Below are positions 15,950-24,972 of a stretch of 64,000 nt of DNA, in pieces; position 1 is the first letter of the stretch; each line of letters begins with the position of its first letter. Position numbers and translations under genes: made by a program. This DNA is from CATQHP01 sp965205595 (GTDB taxonomy: Bacteria > Acidobacteriota > Terriglobia > Bryobacterales > UBA6623): the NCBI GenBank assembly GCA_965205595.1, contig CBDBHI010000021.1, positions 166,644 to 230,643 of the forward strand. Reading direction: 5' to 3'. The notes beneath the pieces were generated by a model. The model saw only the letters and a list, made by a program, of their open reading frames with translations. It did not search any database and was not told the origin of the DNA.

Positions 15950-17560
15950 TTGAGTAAATCCAAAGGTGTGTGTTTACGGCAGACCGAACTGCCTGGGGTT
16001 CGGCCAATCTTTGCGGACCTGCTGTATCAGTTCCCGAAGGTTGCCGAATTTTATCGCTATGCGCCGAGCTTAGATTCAGCTCAGGCCGCCGCCGGCGAGG
16101 TTCGGATTGATCCCCAGCATCGGGCTGACCTTGTCGAGGAGCTGCGCCGCCAAAACGTAGGGTGTGGCAAGGAAACGCGCGCCAACATCGACCTGCTGGC
16201 TGAGCCCTCCACTGTGGTCGTTGCCACCGGCCAACAGGTTGGTTTGTTCGGGGGGCCGGTATTTTCGATATATAAGGCGCTGACCGCCGTCAAATTTGCA
16301 GAAGAGCTTACACGGAGAGGCACGCCGGCTGTGCCGGTGTTCTGGCTGGCGACGGAAGATCACGATCTCGATGAAGTCGACCACGGTTGGGCGTTCTCCG
16401 GCGAGGGTTGTCCTGAGAGGCTACAGGCCACCACAGAAGGCACGAGGGGCGCCGCGGTCGGAGCGTTTAGGATTGCCGACGCCGACCTCGACAAGCTCGA
16501 AAAACTCGTCAGCGGACTTCCTTTTGCTGATGAAGCCATGGCGATGGCGCGGGAAACATACTCGCATGGGCCGTACTTCGCGGACGCATTCATCGCGATG
16601 TTTCGGAAGCTGTTGTGCCGCTTCGGGCTGATATTTCTGTGCCCGATGCAAAGCGAAATCCGGCGCCTGGCATCACCCGTAATCGAACAGGCGATTGAGC
16701 GCTCGCCTGAATTGATGGACGCACTGGTTGAGCGAGGACACTCGCTCGAAGCAGCCGGCTACCATCAGCAGGTCCATGTCGATGCTGAGACGTCGCTGTT
16801 CTTTCTCTTTGAAAATGACGTTAGAGTCGCGCTCAAGAGGCAGGGCGAGACGTACCGAGCCGGCTCGAAAGGCTACTCGGCCGCCGATCTACTCGCGAGG
16901 CTGCGCGAAAACCCCCTAGAATTTTCGCCCAACGCGCTCTTGCGGCCGGTGATGCAGGACTACCTACTGCCCACCGCCGCGCTCATCGGAGGTCCGGCTG
17001 AGTTGGCCTATCTCGGGCAGTCGGCCGTACTCTATGAGGCTCTGCTAGACCGAATGCCGGTCGTGATGCCTCGGGCTACGTTCAGCATTCTCGACGACAG
17101 TGCCGCCAAATTACTCGAGCGCTACTACCTCACGCCCAGCGACTGCTTCGTGCCGGCCGCGGAACTCGAGGAGCGTATCGCGGCCGCCCTTGTTCCGGCC
17201 GAAATTCACAGCACGTTCAAGAAAAGCACGGACGAAATTGAAATCGCGATGGGGCGGATGGAGCAGCGTCTTGCGAGCTTTGACCCCTCACTCCAAACTA
17301 GCTTCTCGCTGTCGGCGAAGAAAATTCGATTTCAACTAGAAAAGATCGAGGCCAAGACGGCTCGGGAAAGTCTGCGGCGCAACGAGACAGCCCAGCGTCA
17401 CGCGGCCTACCTCAGCGGGTTTTTGTATCCCAACCGCAGCCCGCAAGAGCGAGTCTACGGCGCCCTACCGTTTATCGCGAAGTTTGGCAAAGACTTTGTA
17501 GACAAGATCGCCGACGCGATTACCGCGGACTGCGTTGATCATCAGATCCTCACGTTGTAA
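15950..17560 (+). CDS. bshC: Bacillithiol biosynthesis cysteine-adding enzyme BshC
   Basis: This 536-residue protein matches BshC along its length. It ligates cysteine to glucosaminyl-malate in the last step of bacillithiol synthesis. Family hallmarks are V-A-T-G-Q-Q-V-G-L-F-G-G-P, Y-K-A-L-T-A-V, F-W-L-A-T-E-D-H-D-L-D-E-V and the G-G-P-A-E-L-A-Y segment, followed by a C-terminal coiled coil and L-Y-P-N-R-S-P-Q-E-R. The predicted start is TTG. The gene stands alone: bshA and bshB are not in the window. A second IS21 element begins 57 bases downstream. Confidence 0.92.
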   Translation: MSKSKGVCLRQTELPGVRPIFADLLYQFPKVAEFYRYAPSLDSAQAAAGEVRIDPQHRADLVEELRRQNVGCGKETRANIDLLAEPSTVVVATGQQVGLFGGPVFSIYKALTAVKFAEELTRRGTPAVPVFWLATEDHDLDEVDHGWAFSGEGCPERLQATTEGTRGAAVGAFRIADADLDKLEKLVSGLPFADEAMAMARETYSHGPYFADAFIAMFRKLLCRFGLIFLCPMQSEIRRLASPVIEQAIERSPELMDALVERGHSLEAAGYHQQVHVDAETSLFFLFENDVRVALKRQGETYRAGSKGYSAADLLARLRENPLEFSPNALLRPVMQDYLLPTAALIGGPAELAYLGQSAVLYEALLDRMPVVMPRATFSILDDSAAKLLERYYLTPSDCFVPAAELEERIAAALVPAEIHSTFKKSTDEIEIAMGRMEQRLASFDPSLQTSFSLSAKKIRFQLEKIEAKTARESLRRNETAQRHAAYLSGFLYPNRSPQERVYGALPFIAKFGKDFVDKIADAITADCVDHQILTL

Positions 17561-17684
17561 TATTCGAGGTCGAAGGTGAGCGTCGGCTGATGCCGGACGA
17601 TCTTGTTGCGGAACAACTGTCAAGGGCGGAGTAAATTTGGACCACTTCGGCGGAGCAAAAGTAGACCAGTTGGTGAAGGGGTAG

Positions 17685-17769
17685 CGGTTTTCGTGGGACG
17701 GCTGGAACGGAGCCTGCGGTCGCCCTTTAGGGCGGCCCAGGCGTAGTGGAGGCCGTCCCACGAAAACCG
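17685..17769 (-). terminator. Long hairpin downstream of istB (second IS21)
   Basis: Bases 17685-17702 and 17752-17769 are perfect 18-base complements (CGGTTTTCGTGGGACGGC arm). The 49-base loop contains a nested CGCCCTTTAGGGCG hairpin. It lies 18 bases beyond the istB stop in transcription direction, inside the element, at the same place as the hairpin of the first IS21. No T-run follows it. Confidence 0.45.
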
Positions 17770-17786
17770 GGCGAGTGGCCGGTGGG

Positions 17787-18548
17787 TCAGCCCAAAGAGT
17801 GAGCCCGCTTCTTCTTGCTCTGGATCAGACGGAAGCTTTCGGCGTTCAGCTCTAGAATATGAACGTGGTGCGTGAGGCGATCGAGCAGGGCGCCGGTCAG
17901 CCGCTCGGAGCCGAAGACCTCCGTCCATTCGTTAAACGGCAGATTCGAGGTGACCAGCGTCGAGCCCTGTTCGTAGCGCTGGGAAAACACTTCGAACAAT
18001 AACTCCGCTCCGGTCTTCGATAGCGGCACGTAGCCCAGTTCATCGACGATCAGCAGATCCTGCTTGGCCAACTGCTTTTGACATCGCAGCAAGCGCCGTT
18101 CATCTCGGGCTTCGAGCAGCTCATTGACCAGTGCCGCCGCTGTTGTGAAGCGTGTTCGATAGCCGCGCTGACAAGCCGCCAGTCCCAACGCCAAGCCGAT
18201 GTGCGTTTTGCCCGTGCCGGAATTACCCAGTGCCGGCACGTTTTCGCGGCGGTCGATAAACTCACAGCGCGCCAGTTCCAGCACCAGCTTCTTGTTCAAC
18301 GCCGGCAAGGACGGGAAGTCGAAAGTGTCCAGACTCTTGGTCACGGGAAACTTCGCGGCCTTGCTGCGGCGCTCGGTGGCCCGCTGTTCACGGTCGAGCA
18401 GTTCCAGCTCGCAGAGTTGTTGCGGGAAGCTCCTCGAATCCAAGCTCTCGGCGGCGCATTGCCGCGCCAGTTTGTCGTACTCGCGCAGGAAGGTTGGCAG
18501 CCGCAACGCTTTCAAATGCGCTTCGAGCAGAAGTTTCGACCTCGCCAT
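17787..18548 (-). CDS. istB: IS21-family AAA+ helper ATPase IstB (second copy)
   Basis: About 253 residues from M-A-R-S-K-L-L-L-E-A-H. The Walker A motif is G-N-S-G-T-G-K-T-H, Walker B is L-I-V-D-E-L-G, and T-S-N-L-P-F-N-E-W is present, as in DnaC-like IstB proteins. Its ATG overlaps the istA stop (TAATG), so translation is normally coupled. The frame runs open far upstream but the start at 18548 fits the family length. It is only distantly similar to the IstB at 5080, so the two elements are different lineages. Confidence 0.92.
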   Translation of the reverse strand: MARSKLLLEAHLKALRLPTFLREYDKLARQCAAESLDSRSFPQQLCELELLDREQRATERRSKAAKFPVTKSLDTFDFPSLPALNKKLVLELARCEFIDRRENVPALGNSGTGKTHIGLALGLAACQRGYRTRFTTAAALVNELLEARDERRLLRCQKQLAKQDLLIVDELGYVPLSKTGAELLFEVFSQRYEQGSTLVTSNLPFNEWTEVFGSERLTGALLDRLTHHVHILELNAESFRLIQSKKKRAHSLG

Positions 18549-20047
18549 TACCCCCCTCCTTGTGCCGGCAGTGCCAAATAGTCCGCAGCGGAGGTTTGCT
18601 CCACCTGGGCTGCCGGCAGGTGCGGATACTTCGTCAAGTCCAAGCGCGGCGGCCGTTGCTCGATGCGGCACAGCACTAAGTGCCTGACTGCATCCAAGCC
18701 AATCGCTCCCAACTCGCAGGCTTGGCGCACCGCCGCGGCAACGTGCTCGAATCGGAAGTCCTCCAGTCATCGCAATACCCGCACGTACTCGCGCTTGCCT
18801 GGCTTTCCCAACCGTGCCTCGAGCAAACGTCTCAAGCACGGGAACTGTTCGGGCAGCTCCCAGCCCGCCAACGGGGCCGCTTGATCGAGCGCGTTGGTCT
18901 TGCGTTCCAGCAGTGCTAGGTAATGCAGCGGATCGAAGATCAACTCTTCGCGTTCGTAACTGCGCCGGTGGCGCGCGATCTCTTCGCTGCCACAACAGAT
19001 CACGATTTCATCGACGTAGCCTTTCAGCAACACCTGGCGATGTCCGTAGCGTGTGGGCACCGAGTAGTCGTTGGCGCGATAGCGCACCAATGACAGCGAC
19101 GTCACCCGCGTGGTGCGTTTGTCGCAGGCGTCATAGGGCGTGGGCGGCAAGGGCAACAACGCTTGGCGGTCACGCTTGAAACGTTCCTCAATCGTTTCGG
19201 TGTGCCGCCGCAAGCGCCGCTTACGATTGTTGAGGCACTGCGCTTCGAGCTGCTCGTTGAACGCTTCCCAGCTTGGAAACCTTGGCGCCGGCACCATGAA
19301 GTTCCGCCGGGCATAACCGACCAGTCCTTCCACCTTTCCCTTGTCGTTGCCTTTGCCCGGACGCCCGAAACGATCGGAGAATAAATAGTGCGACTGCAGT
19401 TCACTGAACACCCTGGTCCGCTTGCGCCTGCCGTCGCCCAGAATCCTCGCCAGCGCCAAGGTCGTGTTGTCGTAGAGGATGCTGCGTGGCACGCCGCCGA
19501 AGTACCGAAACGCTGCGTTGTGCCCCTCGCAAAACGCTTCCGTCGTCGCGGCCGGGAAAGCTTTTACGAAAGCGTCATCGCTAGGCGGCAGATCGACCAC
19601 CAAGTAGTGCGCCTTGCGCTGTACGCCGTCAATGACCACCAGAGCTTCACCGCAGTCGGCCTGGGCATCGCCCGCCGGATGCACCAGCGGCACGAACATC
19701 TCTTGCCCGCCGAGCTTCTTGTCGCGAACATAGTCCTTGACGATCGTGTAACCGCCGGTGAAATCGTACTCGTCGCGCAAGCGGTCGAAGATGCGTTTTG
19801 CGGTGTGGCGTTGTTTCTTCGGACGTTCCTGATCGTCGCTGAGGATCTGATCGACGATTCCGGTGAAGGGATCCAGCTTCGGCCTCTGCGCTGGTTGGCG
19901 CCGCCGATAGCCCGGCGGAGTGGCGTAGCGCAACATCTTGCGCACCGTCCCTCGCGCCAGGCCAAACCGTTTGGCGGCCTCGCGCTCACTGAGCCCTTCG
20001 ACAAAGACACTGCGCCGTACTTGAGCGTATAGCTCCACGCGATACAT
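18548..20047 (-). pseudogene. istA: IS21 transposase IstA interrupted by an in-frame TGA
   Basis: The protein begins M-Y-R-V-E-L-Y-A-Q-V-R-R with a helix-turn-helix at about residues 15-40. It has the catalytic segments D-A-Q-A-D-C-G, L-Y-D-N-T and K-G-K-V-E-G. After R-E-Y-V-R-V-L-R a TGA at 18767-18769 interrupts the frame. The same frame continues L-E-D-F-R-F-E-H-V-A for about 73 more residues to the real stop at 18548. The catalytic core lies before the nonsense codon, so partial activity cannot be excluded. A single base change explains the defect. Confidence 0.85.
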
Positions 20048-20219
20048 CCCTCTCGTGTCCCACAAACACCACAGGAATGTTCGCTGGACCACTCGGACGG
20101 TCTACTTTTACTCCGCCCAAAAGCAGCTTCGATTCGCCGCTCTATGGTCTAGTTTCGCTCCGCCGTTCTCAAACAACTGAAGCCGCAGATTCGTATGATC
20201 GGATAGAAGGCGAGCGGAT

Positions 20220-20657
20220 TTGCCCTATTGCATACATTGCGGACGCGAGGTTCCGACCTCTGATCGTTTCTGCCGGGGCTGCGGTAAGCCACAGCCGTCA
20301 ACGGCTGTATCTGGCGCGTCAGGCGGGCTCAGTCCACGCGGCGCATCGATGCTTTGCTACGTGCCTTGGCTCGGCTTTATCGGGTCAATTATTGTGCTGG
20401 CTGGTCAGAAATTTCGAAACCACGCTGACGTGCGCTTTCACGCCTACCAAGGATTGTACGTTTTCGTGACCTGGCTACTAGTGCAATACGTCGCCGACTT
20501 GTGGGCGCAGTTGTTGTTTTTCGGGGATCTATTGCCGATCAGTGGGTTGCTGAAAATGTCAGTCTTGCTGCTCTGGATTTTCATGTTGTTCAAGGCAGCG
20601 AACGAACAGCGGTATTCGCTGCCCGTGTTAGGGGATCTGGCTGAGCGTTCGCTTTGA
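20220..20657 (+). CDS. Zinc-ribbon membrane protein (DUF4870-like)
   Basis: The 145-residue protein begins at TTG with an N-terminal double-CxxC zinc ribbon (C-I-H-C-G...C-R-G-C-G). A glycine/serine linker leads to a helical membrane domain with about three hydrophobic segments, including F-I-G-S-I-I-V-L-A-G and L-Y-V-F-V-T-W-L-L-V. The H-A-Y-Q-G-L-Y motif between helices is typical of DUF4870/Tic20-like small membrane proteins. The function is unknown. The second IS21 element ends about 45 bases upstream and probably replaced its promoter region. Confidence 0.7.
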   Translation: MPYCIHCGREVPTSDRFCRGCGKPQPSTAVSGASGGLSPRGASMLCYVPWLGFIGSIIVLAGQKFRNHADVRFHAYQGLYVFVTWLLVQYVADLWAQLLFFGDLLPISGLLKMSVLLLWIFMLFKAANEQRYSLPVLGDLAERSL

Positions 20658-20845
20658 CGGCAAAGTGTTCATTTCTTAGGCGCGTCCGGTCGGGCCGTTG
20701 TTCTTAAGAAACAATTCACTAATTGGTCACGTATTTACCAGGGACACGTTCGTTCGTCGTGTCAATGCCTTTTTGCCTTGGCCGCGTCCTATCGTGAGAG
20801 TAGGTTTTCTCACCCGCTAGCAATTTCGAGTTAGGAGCTTCCTGA

Positions 20846-22738
20846 ATGTCCAAGCAGTCATCCGCAACCGTCGCAGCACTCGTCCTCGCGATGTGCTGGT
20901 CGCCACAATTACCGGGTCAGACAATCGACTACTCGCGGGGAACGAAGTTCTGGCCGCGGCTGGATAGTTTTAAAGCTCCCGAGGTTGCACCCGCTGACTT
21001 AGACGATTCGGCGACTCTCGAAGGCATGATTCGGGGAGGCAAGCTGTATCTGTCGCTGCAGGATCTGATCGCGCTTGCGTTCGAGAACAATCTCGATATC
21101 GAAATGGGTCGATACGGCCGCCTGGAAGCCGATACCGACTTGCTGCGCGCCAAGGCGGGAGCGCAGCTCAGCGGAGTGCAAACTCAGATCAGTACGCTCT
21201 CGACTGGACAGTCCACGCAATCGTCCGACACACAGGTGGGCGGACCAAGAGGTCAGGCCGACGGCATCACGACGAACGCGTCAGACCAAGCGACGGGTGG
21301 CTCGAGTACCGGCAACGCGGCGTCATTTTTCGGAAGCCAGGTGACCAGCCTCGAACCGACGGTTTCATCGACGATGAGCTTCATACGGACTAGCAACCCT
21401 CAGATCAGCGACTTCGTAACCGGCACAAATACTCTGATGCAAGACATCCAGTCCTACAACGTAAACTTCTCGCAAGGCTTCACCAGCGGTACGACGTTCA
21501 GCGCGGGCTTTACGTCGTTCGGATCGGAAAATAATAACCTCCGCAATCTGTTCAACCCCACGCTGACCAGCGACATGTCGGTTTCGGTGCGCCAGAGGCT
21601 GTTGCAAGGCTTTGGCCGCGCGGTTAACAACCGGAATATTCGGATCGCCAAGAACAACCAGGAACTTCAAGATCTGCAATTCGAGCTACAGGTCACCACA
21701 ACTGTCAGCCAACTGCAAAACCTCTACTGGGATCTGGTGACGTTCATCGAAATCGCTGAAGGACGGCGGGCTGATCGCGAGCTCTCTGAGCTGCTCGTGA
21801 AAAACACCAAGCGCCAAGTCGAACTAGGCTTACAGCCACGCTTCGAGATTACGCGGGTAGAGGCCGAGACAACTAGCTACCGCCGACAGTTGATCGATGC
21901 AGATGACAACATCCGCCGGCAGCAAAACGTCATCAAGAACGCGATTTCTAAACTTGGGCCTACCAGCACCACATTAAATGGCGTAGAGATCGTACCCACG
22001 GACAAGATCGAAGTGCCGGCGAGCGAAGAGATTGAACCCGTCGAAGACCTGATCGAGACGGCGCTACGGTCGCGTGCGGAACTGGCCCGCACGCGGGTAA
22101 CTCGCACCAACTCAGAGATCAATATCAAAGGGATTCGCAACGCCATGTTGCCTTCTGTTGACGTGACCGCGTTTATGCGCAACAACGCCTTGGCCGGATC
22201 AGTCAACCCGGAGATCGCCAATATCCCAGGGGTGGGCACTCCAAATCCGTTCTTTACAGGTGGATTCGGTACCGCGCTTGGTCAGATATTCAGTAGAGAT
22301 TTTCCTGACTACGGATTGTTTTTGAGCCTGAACGTGCCGCTGAAGAATCGACAAGCGCAGGCCGATATGTCCCGCGAACTTTTGCGGTTGCGCCAAAGCG
22401 ACATTAGGTTTCGCCAGGAGGAGAATAACATCAAACTCAATGTGGCGCAGGCGGTGGAATCGCTGCGGCGTGCACGAGCGAGTCACGATGTTTCGAAAGA
22501 AGCCCGGGAGCTTCGCGATCAGATGCTCGAAGCCGAGCGAAAGCGCTTTGCGCTTGGGTCGTCATCGATATTTCAGATTGTGCAGGTTCAGCGCGACTTA
22601 GCCGCGGCTCGGACTGACGAAATTAATTCCGTCAACGGATACATCCGCGCGCGCAACGAACTGGACCGTGTAACCGGGCAACTGCTCAGTCGACAGAATA
22701 TTTCGATCGACGCCGCCTACCAGGGCAATATGCGCTAG
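20846..22738 (+). CDS. TolC-family outer membrane efflux protein
   Basis: The 630-residue protein has a signal peptide (about 1-25), a G-K-L-Y-L-S-L-Q-D-L-I-A-L-A-F-E-N-N-L motif typical of the first OEP repeat, and two long coiled-coil hairpins. Residues near 120-160 form a low-complexity Ser/Thr/Gly insertion. It would form the outer-membrane channel of an RND or ABC efflux/secretion system. An HlyD-type adaptor at 30686 could be a partner but is not adjacent. AGGAG lies upstream of the ATG. The TAG stop shares its CTAG with the convergent mutase gene. Confidence 0.87.
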   Translation: MSKQSSATVAALVLAMCWSPQLPGQTIDYSRGTKFWPRLDSFKAPEVAPADLDDSATLEGMIRGGKLYLSLQDLIALAFENNLDIEMGRYGRLEADTDLLRAKAGAQLSGVQTQISTLSTGQSTQSSDTQVGGPRGQADGITTNASDQATGGSSTGNAASFFGSQVTSLEPTVSSTMSFIRTSNPQISDFVTGTNTLMQDIQSYNVNFSQGFTSGTTFSAGFTSFGSENNNLRNLFNPTLTSDMSVSVRQRLLQGFGRAVNNRNIRIAKNNQELQDLQFELQVTTTVSQLQNLYWDLVTFIEIAEGRRADRELSELLVKNTKRQVELGLQPRFEITRVEAETTSYRRQLIDADDNIRRQQNVIKNAISKLGPTSTTLNGVEIVPTDKIEVPASEEIEPVEDLIETALRSRAELARTRVTRTNSEINIKGIRNAMLPSVDVTAFMRNNALAGSVNPEIANIPGVGTPNPFFTGGFGTALGQIFSRDFPDYGLFLSLNVPLKNRQAQADMSRELLRLRQSDIRFRQEENNIKLNVAQAVESLRRARASHDVSKEARELRDQMLEAERKRFALGSSSIFQIVQVQRDLAAARTDEINSVNGYIRARNELDRVTGQLLSRQNISIDAAYQGNMR

Positions 22739-24960
22739 GCGTCGCCGAATATTCGCCGTTGCGTCTGAAGGCGCTCAGAATCGTCTTGGCTTTTCGCGTA
22801 GGCGCTGAAGCCGTCACGCACGAGCACGCGAGCGTCGGGCCCGTACGGGGCTAGAGTCTGGTCGATCCAATTAGCTACGGCTGCGTCGCCAGTATGGCCG
22901 CTTACGATTTCTTGAGCGCGACGTTCGAACTCAGGAATGAAAGTCTCGCCGAAGTGAACTTTGTTCGGCAGCGAGACGAGGTCCGAGATTTCGAGGGAGT
23001 AGTGCGGCAGCTCCACGCCGACGATTGACAGCATCATTCTGAGAAAGGCGTTGGAGAACTCGCGCACTTCGCTGTCGATTTTCGCCCGCAGCGCCTCGAA
23101 CGCGCTCGCATCCGCATCGACTCCGAGTGGCGCTGAACCAAGCTCCAGATAAACCTTGTTCTTCGGCTCGGTACCCGATGGACGGATTGTGGCTTTCATG
23201 CCGCCTTCGAGCACAAATGTGATCAGGTCGCGGCCACCTCGATCCGTCTCGGAAACGAACGGTCCAAACTGCGCCTGGTCCCAGTAGTCGATGACCTTCA
23301 GTACTCGTCGTCCAGCGATTTCTGTAGGCGGGTCGGCGCGCAACGCCTGCTGAATCTTGCGAATGTCGGCGGACCCAGCCGCACCCTGCATGACGGTCGA
23401 GCGTAAGCTGTTGCGGAAGTATCCGTAGCGTTTATAGGTGTCGATCAGATAGCCATAGACTGTTTCGCCACGTGATTTGAGCTCGGAGGTGAGCTCGGCC
23501 AAGATGACAGCCGCCCCCGCGGCATCCTTGTCGCGGATCTCAGGCGTCATCAGAAGGCCGTGGCTCTCTTCGGTGCCGATGATGAAGTCGCCGACGGAGG
23601 CTTCGACGTCGCGGAATCGGCCGGTCCTCTCGATCTGCCGCAAGATGTCGCCAACGTATTTGAACCCGACCAACAGGTCACCAATGACGACGCCATTGTA
23701 GGATTCGATCAGACGTGTCACCAACTCCGTAGTGACCTGTGTTTTTATCCCAAGTGGCCGCGCTGGAAGTCGCCCGACACGTTCGAGAGACTCCAAGCGA
23801 TAGCGAGTCAAAAGAACCGCAAACTCGTTGCCGTTGACGAATACGAACTCATCACCGAGCGGGGCAGCGCCGCCCAGGCGGTCAGCGTCGGGATCGGTGG
23901 CTAGCAACAAATCGCCACCGACTTGCTTCGCGTAGCGCATGCCGAGTTCGAGTGCCTCGGGCACTTCCGGGTTGGGGCTGCAGAACATGACGTTCTTGAA
24001 ATCGCCGCGAAATTCCCGCTGCTCTTCAACCACGAAGAACTGCTCGCCCTCTTGATAGCCCATTTCCCGTAGGCAGCGTCCGACCGTATTGAGCCCGGTA
24101 CCGTGAAGGCCCGTGAACACGAAATTTGCCGGACCAGCCGATGACTCCAAGCGCAGGCCAAGATTCAAATCGATATAAGCTCGACGGTCTTCGTCGGTGA
24201 TCGTGCGCAGTAGGCCCGACTGAATGACCTCGTCATAAGGAATGCTCTCCACGTCGCTGATGGCTTCAACGATGCGTACCATCTGTTCGTCGTTGGGCGG
24301 AATCTCTTGCCCGCCGTCTTTGTTGTAGAACTTGCCGCCGTTGTCGTCGGGATGATTGTGCGAGGCGCTCATATTGAGGCCGCCATGGGCGCCGTAGCGA
24401 CGGATCAAGTACGAAAGTTCAGGTGTTGAAATAAAGTCCGCGGGCTCGTCCGGCAGCATGTAGACGGTCACGCCGGCGGCGCAGTAGACGGAAGCCGCTA
24501 TGTGCGCAAGGTCTTTCGAACTGAGTGCAATGAGAGGGTTGGGAAGGTCGGTCGGGTAAGTGCCACGCAGATTGTTGAAGACCCGAACGTCGTAGGCGAC
24601 GACAACTTTGAGTTCCGTTTCGCCCCCAAGCTGCTTGCGCAGATATTCAACGTGACCCTGTATCGACGATGCGATCGTGTAGGGGTTGATGCGGTTTGGG
24701 CCAATGCCGACAGGCCCGCGGCGGCCGCCCGTGCCGAATGGAACTACCTGATAGAAACTGTCGAGCAATAGGTCGAAGTTTTCGGACTCCACCATCCATT
24801 CGATTAACGGGCGGTATTTGCTCGGAGCGACCAAGCCTGCGAACTTGTCGGTCTCGATCCACTCACGTAGGTGCCCGAGCGCTGATTGTTTGATGTTGTC
24901 GGCGAGATCGATCGCCGCGAACCCGGTTTGGGCGGCCGCAACTAATGTCGAGTCATCCAA
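22735..24960 (-). CDS. Phosphoglucomutase/phosphomannomutase-family protein
   Basis: This 741-residue alpha-D-phosphohexomutase has all four signatures. They are the phosphoserine loop M-S-A-S-H-N (Ser200), the metal loop D-P-D-A-D-R (356-361), the sugar loop G-T-E-E-S-H-G, and the phosphate loop R-P-S-G-T-E-P-K. It is longer than the usual 450-580 residues, with an extra N-terminal 90 and a C-terminal extension of about 110 residues. It interconverts hexose 1- and 6-phosphates. It lies 12 bases after a nucleotidyltransferase gene, so the pair probably makes a nucleotide sugar. Confidence 0.9.
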   Translation of the reverse strand: MDDSTLVAAAQTGFAAIDLADNIKQSALGHLREWIETDKFAGLVAPSKYRPLIEWMVESENFDLLLDSFYQVVPFGTGGRRGPVGIGPNRINPYTIASSIQGHVEYLRKQLGGETELKVVVAYDVRVFNNLRGTYPTDLPNPLIALSSKDLAHIAASVYCAAGVTVYMLPDEPADFISTPELSYLIRRYGAHGGLNMSASHNHPDDNGGKFYNKDGGQEIPPNDEQMVRIVEAISDVESIPYDEVIQSGLLRTITDEDRRAYIDLNLGLRLESSAGPANFVFTGLHGTGLNTVGRCLREMGYQEGEQFFVVEEQREFRGDFKNVMFCSPNPEVPEALELGMRYAKQVGGDLLLATDPDADRLGGAAPLGDEFVFVNGNEFAVLLTRYRLESLERVGRLPARPLGIKTQVTTELVTRLIESYNGVVIGDLLVGFKYVGDILRQIERTGRFRDVEASVGDFIIGTEESHGLLMTPEIRDKDAAGAAVILAELTSELKSRGETVYGYLIDTYKRYGYFRNSLRSTVMQGAAGSADIRKIQQALRADPPTEIAGRRVLKVIDYWDQAQFGPFVSETDRGGRDLITFVLEGGMKATIRPSGTEPKNKVYLELGSAPLGVDADASAFEALRAKIDSEVREFSNAFLRMMLSIVGVELPHYSLEISDLVSLPNKVHFGETFIPEFERRAQEIVSGHTGDAAVANWIDQTLAPYGPDARVLVRDGFSAYAKSQDDSERLQTQRRIFGDA

Positions 24961-24972
24961 TCGCAGTCCCCG

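Larger units (their letters stand above)
17618..20171 (-). mobile_element. Second IS21-family element with 6-bp target duplication
   Basis: The termini align without gaps: TGTCAAGGGCGGAG on the left and TGAGAACGGCGGAG on the complemented right end. Each end also holds a second GGCGGAGxxAAA...AGACC-type repeat about 26 bases further in. AACAAC is present at 17612-17617 and again at 20172-20177 as target duplication. The element carries istA and istB in minus orientation. istA has an in-frame TGA, so the element is probably dead or relies on another copy. Confidence 0.9.

Noticed and set aside
17561..17611. A minus-strand frame after bshC reading ...H-Q-P-T-L-T-F-D-L-E-Y-Y-N, continuing across the IS21 target site
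   Set aside because: It could be the end of another gene split by the IS, but the sequence on the other side does not resemble any family and would overlap the zinc-ribbon gene start.
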